Source: Leptolyngbya sp. SIO4C5
Lineage (GTDB): Bacteria; Cyanobacteriota; Cyanobacteriia; Phormidesmidales; Phormidesmidaceae
Length of the DNA: 6,354 nt
Assembly (NCBI GenBank): GCA_010671965.1
Contig: JAAHIC010000282.1
Location: forward strand, 1-6,354
Direction of reading: 5' to 3'
Shown here piece after piece: positions 4,920-6,354 of this stretch; positions within the stretch are counted from its first letter, which is position 1, and each line of letters begins with the position of its first letter. The position numbers and the translations under genes were made by a program. The notes under the pieces were generated by a model, which did no database searches, had not been told where the DNA came from, and saw only the letters and a program-made list of their open reading frames with translations.

Positions 4920-6079
4920 AGAGCTGCTAGGGCTACCTGCCAGACCCGGTAGCCTTGGGGGCTGAGATGGAGGCCGTCGGTGGTGAGTTCGCGGCGGAGA
5001 ATGCCCTGCTCGTCCTTAAAGCTGGGCTGGAGGTCGAGAAAAGCCGCGTTTTCCTGCGTGGTCATGGCCGCAATGTGCTGATTGAGCGCGGCAATGCGAT
5101 CGCTGGGCAGGCTGGCTAAGCGCGTTGGCAAGATAGAGTGGACGACAATGCGAGCTTGGGGATGGCTTTGCCGCAGGCGCTGCACGATTTGCCGCAGGTT
5201 GTTCAAGACCTCAGCATCGCTGGCCCCGTTTTTCAGATCATTGATGCCTGCCATGAGGTGAATCGTGGTCGGTCGGGTCTGGTCGAAGGCTGAAAGCCGC
5301 TGCAGAATTCCCGCTGTCGTATCGCCAGAGATTCCCTGATTGAGCCAGAACTGGTCGGTGGGCAGCCATTCCGGCGGCAGCCACAGGCTGAGGGAGTCCC
5401 CCACCACGACGGTGAGGCGATTTTGCCCCTGCCCCGTCGCCATTGCCCGCGCTTCCTGGGCTAGGAGCTGTTTCCAGTGGTCATAGGCGGGCTGCCAGGT
5501 AGCATTGGCCCACTGGGCCTGAAACTCGTTGGGCGTTAGGCGCGTATAGAGCTTGCCCTGCTGCAGGGCAGCGTGGCGCTGCTGAAAAAGCTGGCTGCCT
5601 GACTGGGGCCGTGGCCCGACGAACCGAGGTAGCGTCTCTACAGGGGTTTGCAATGTCTGCAGGCGGCTAAGCTGAGGAGCCGTCTGAATCGGCTGGCGGC
5701 GCGGCGGCGTGACTTCGGCAGGCGACGGCGCAGGGCGATCGCCCGCAATGCCTTGAAGTAACTGCTCTAGGGTAGGCGGCGTTAGCTCTGGTGGCTGAGC
5801 CGGAAACGGCGAGTTGACCTGAGCGATCGCGTTTCTAATTCCTAACCCGCTTCGCCCTAAGGGGGAAAACGACTGATAGAGCTGAACGGCTAGCAGCGGC
5901 AAGCTGAAGTGAGGCCGAGAAGCCGTAGTAGGCGCGATCGCACTGGCAAGGGGTTGGGGCTGAGGAGCGATCGCGGCCTCTGCAATCGGCGCAATTTCAG
6001 CTGTCAGAATAGCCTGATTGGCCTGTTGCAAATTTTGCTCTGCGAACAGCTGGGCCGCTAATAAAGCTAGATCGCTCAT
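4916..6079 (-). CDS. SGNH/GDSL hydrolase with proline-rich N-terminal region
   Basis: This is a 387-residue protein. The C-terminal domain (about 222-387) is an SGNH esterase: GDSLS with nucleophile Ser229, NQGISGDTT with oxyanion Gly252, AGIND with Asn280, and DGLHLS with Asp368 and His371. All catalytic blocks are intact. Residues about 177-221 (beginning KLYTRLTPNEF) form a lead-in that I associate with the cyanobacterial GDSL-type lipase group. Residues about 37-160 are rich in Pro, Gln and Ala and probably disordered. The N-terminus has no clear signal peptide, only an amphipathic-looking start MSDLALLAAQLF, with a similar LPLLAVQLYQ at 60-69. The substrate cannot be predicted; esterase, lipase or deacetylase activity on a glycan or lipid are all possible. 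GAGG (6091-6094) lies 11 bases before the ATG. The unknown gene from the right edge ends 52 bases upstream, so they may share a transcript. Confidence 0.88.
   Translation of the reverse strand: MSDLALLAAQLFAEQNLQQANQAILTAEIAPIAEAAIAPQPQPLASAIAPTTASRPHFSLPLLAVQLYQSFSPLGRSGLGIRNAIAQVNSPFPAQPPELTPPTLEQLLQGIAGDRPAPSPAEVTPPRRQPIQTAPQLSRLQTLQTPVETLPRFVGPRPQSGSQLFQQRHAALQQGKLYTRLTPNEFQAQWANATWQPAYDHWKQLLAQEARAMATGQGQNRLTVVVGDSLSLWLPPEWLPTDQFWLNQGISGDTTAGILQRLSAFDQTRPTTIHLMAGINDLKNGASDAEVLNNLRQIVQRLRQSHPQARIVVHSILPTRLASLPSDRIAALNQHIAAMTTQENAAFLDLQPSFKDEQGILRRELTTDGLHLSPQGYRVWQVALAAL
5735..5974. repeat. Cluster of four HIP1 octamers
   Basis: GCGATCGC occurs at 5735, 5823, 5934 and 5967, four copies in 240 bases, all within the low-complexity part of the SGNH hydrolase gene. 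Other copies are at 1817, 2866, 3382, 4204, 4590 and 5096. HIP1 is a dispersed palindrome abundant in many cyanobacterial genomes and marks the origin of this DNA. Three of the clustered copies encode Ala-Ile-Ala and one encodes Gly-Asp-Arg. Confidence 0.85.
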
Positions 6080-6090
6080 CCCTAATTTTT

Positions 6091-6094
6091 CCTC
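6091..6094 (-). promoter_or_regulatory. Ribosome binding site of the SGNH hydrolase
   Basis: GAGG on the minus strand, in the context GAGGAAAAATTAGGG, lies 11 bases before the ATG at 6079. This supports the start at 6079. No convincing promoter was seen in the 52-base gap upstream. Confidence 0.45.
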
Positions 6095-6131
6095 AGCAAC
6101 TTATTAGCTATGGCAGCCAAATTGCACGAAG

Positions 6132-6353
6132 TCAGGACATTTTTAAATTTTTCTGAGAAGTTCTGCCAAATGTAATCATCTGAGCTAGCGTGAAGTCGCC
6201 ATTTTCTTTGACATCGGGAAAAACGGCCCAGGCTTTTGAGGATACAAAAAGAATTTTGTCGGTCTGATGCCTGCCAGTTTGGATATCAGGCCAAGAATTC
6301 AGCAAGGCTCCGCCTGATACATCTACTGCCCAATCTACTAGGGAGAACTGATT
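6132..6353 (-). CDS. Unidentified protein, C-terminal fragment (enters from right edge)
   Basis: On the minus strand a frame is open from the window edge to a TGA at 6132-6134, giving 73 codons of a gene that starts outside the window. The peptide has ordinary protein composition, with hydrophobic and aromatic residues spread as in a folded domain: NQFSLVDWAVDVSGGALLNS near the edge, then DKILFVSSKAWAVFPDVKEN, and a Lys/Asn/Ser-rich end. The other two minus-strand frames hold early stops. I do not recognise the family. It ends 52 bases before the SGNH hydrolase on the same strand, so the two may be in one operon. It is a real gene end only if the open frame continues beyond the edge. Confidence 0.5.
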   Translation of the reverse strand, partial: NQFSLVDWAVDVSGGALLNSWPDIQTGRHQTDKILFVSSKAWAVFPDVKENGDFTLAQMITFGRTSQKNLKMS

Positions 6354-6354
6354 G

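Noticed and set aside
6110..6175. Short plus-strand open frame near the right edge
   Set aside because: It is about 21 codons, has no ribosome binding site and runs against the minus-strand partial gene.

Overview
The window looks like a chromosomal segment from a cyanobacterium. Ten exact copies of the HIP1 octamer GCGATCGC, typical of cyanobacterial chromosomes, lie between positions 1817 and 5974. Every gene that I can place in a family also has a familiar cyanobacterial form, but I cannot name the genus. No insertion sequence, phage gene, CRISPR array, tRNA or rRNA was seen.

Left part (1 to 2556, minus strand): read in the direction of transcription, there is a Nit1-type carbon-nitrogen hydrolase (probable deaminated-glutathione amidase), then a CPA2 Na+/H+ antiporter resembling cyanobacterial NhaS3/NapA. 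These are followed by the first 34 codons of a probable exported protein that runs off the left edge. The ribosome binding site of this last gene lies in the 3' arm of a 9-bp perfect hairpin, which could control its translation.

Centre (about 2690 to 4865, plus strand): a compact arsenic-resistance cluster, arsR - acr3 - arsC. ArsR carries the Cys-Val-Cys-x-x-Cys arsenite sensor. Acr3 is the arsenite efflux permease. ArsC is the Synechocystis-type, glutathione/glutaredoxin-dependent arsenate reductase with Cys8, Cys80 and Cys82 in place. Two nearly identical 18-bp sites (17 of 18 bases, opposite orientation) sit at the arsR start and inside the acr3 promoter, and are very probably ArsR operators. 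An intrinsic terminator follows arsR, so arsR and acr3-arsC appear to be separate units under one repressor. Arsenate would be reduced by ArsC to arsenite and expelled by Acr3, while arsenite releases ArsR. No arsH is present.

Right part (4866 to 6354): converging on arsC is a minus-strand SGNH/GDSL hydrolase with a proline/glutamine-rich N-terminal half in which four HIP1 octamers are packed. Just upstream of it, on the same strand, the last 73 codons of an unrecognised gene enter from the right edge.

All intergenic gaps are shorter than 300 bases. The least expected features are the hairpin over the left-edge start site and the mirrored ArsR operators. The arsenic genes themselves are a known system.
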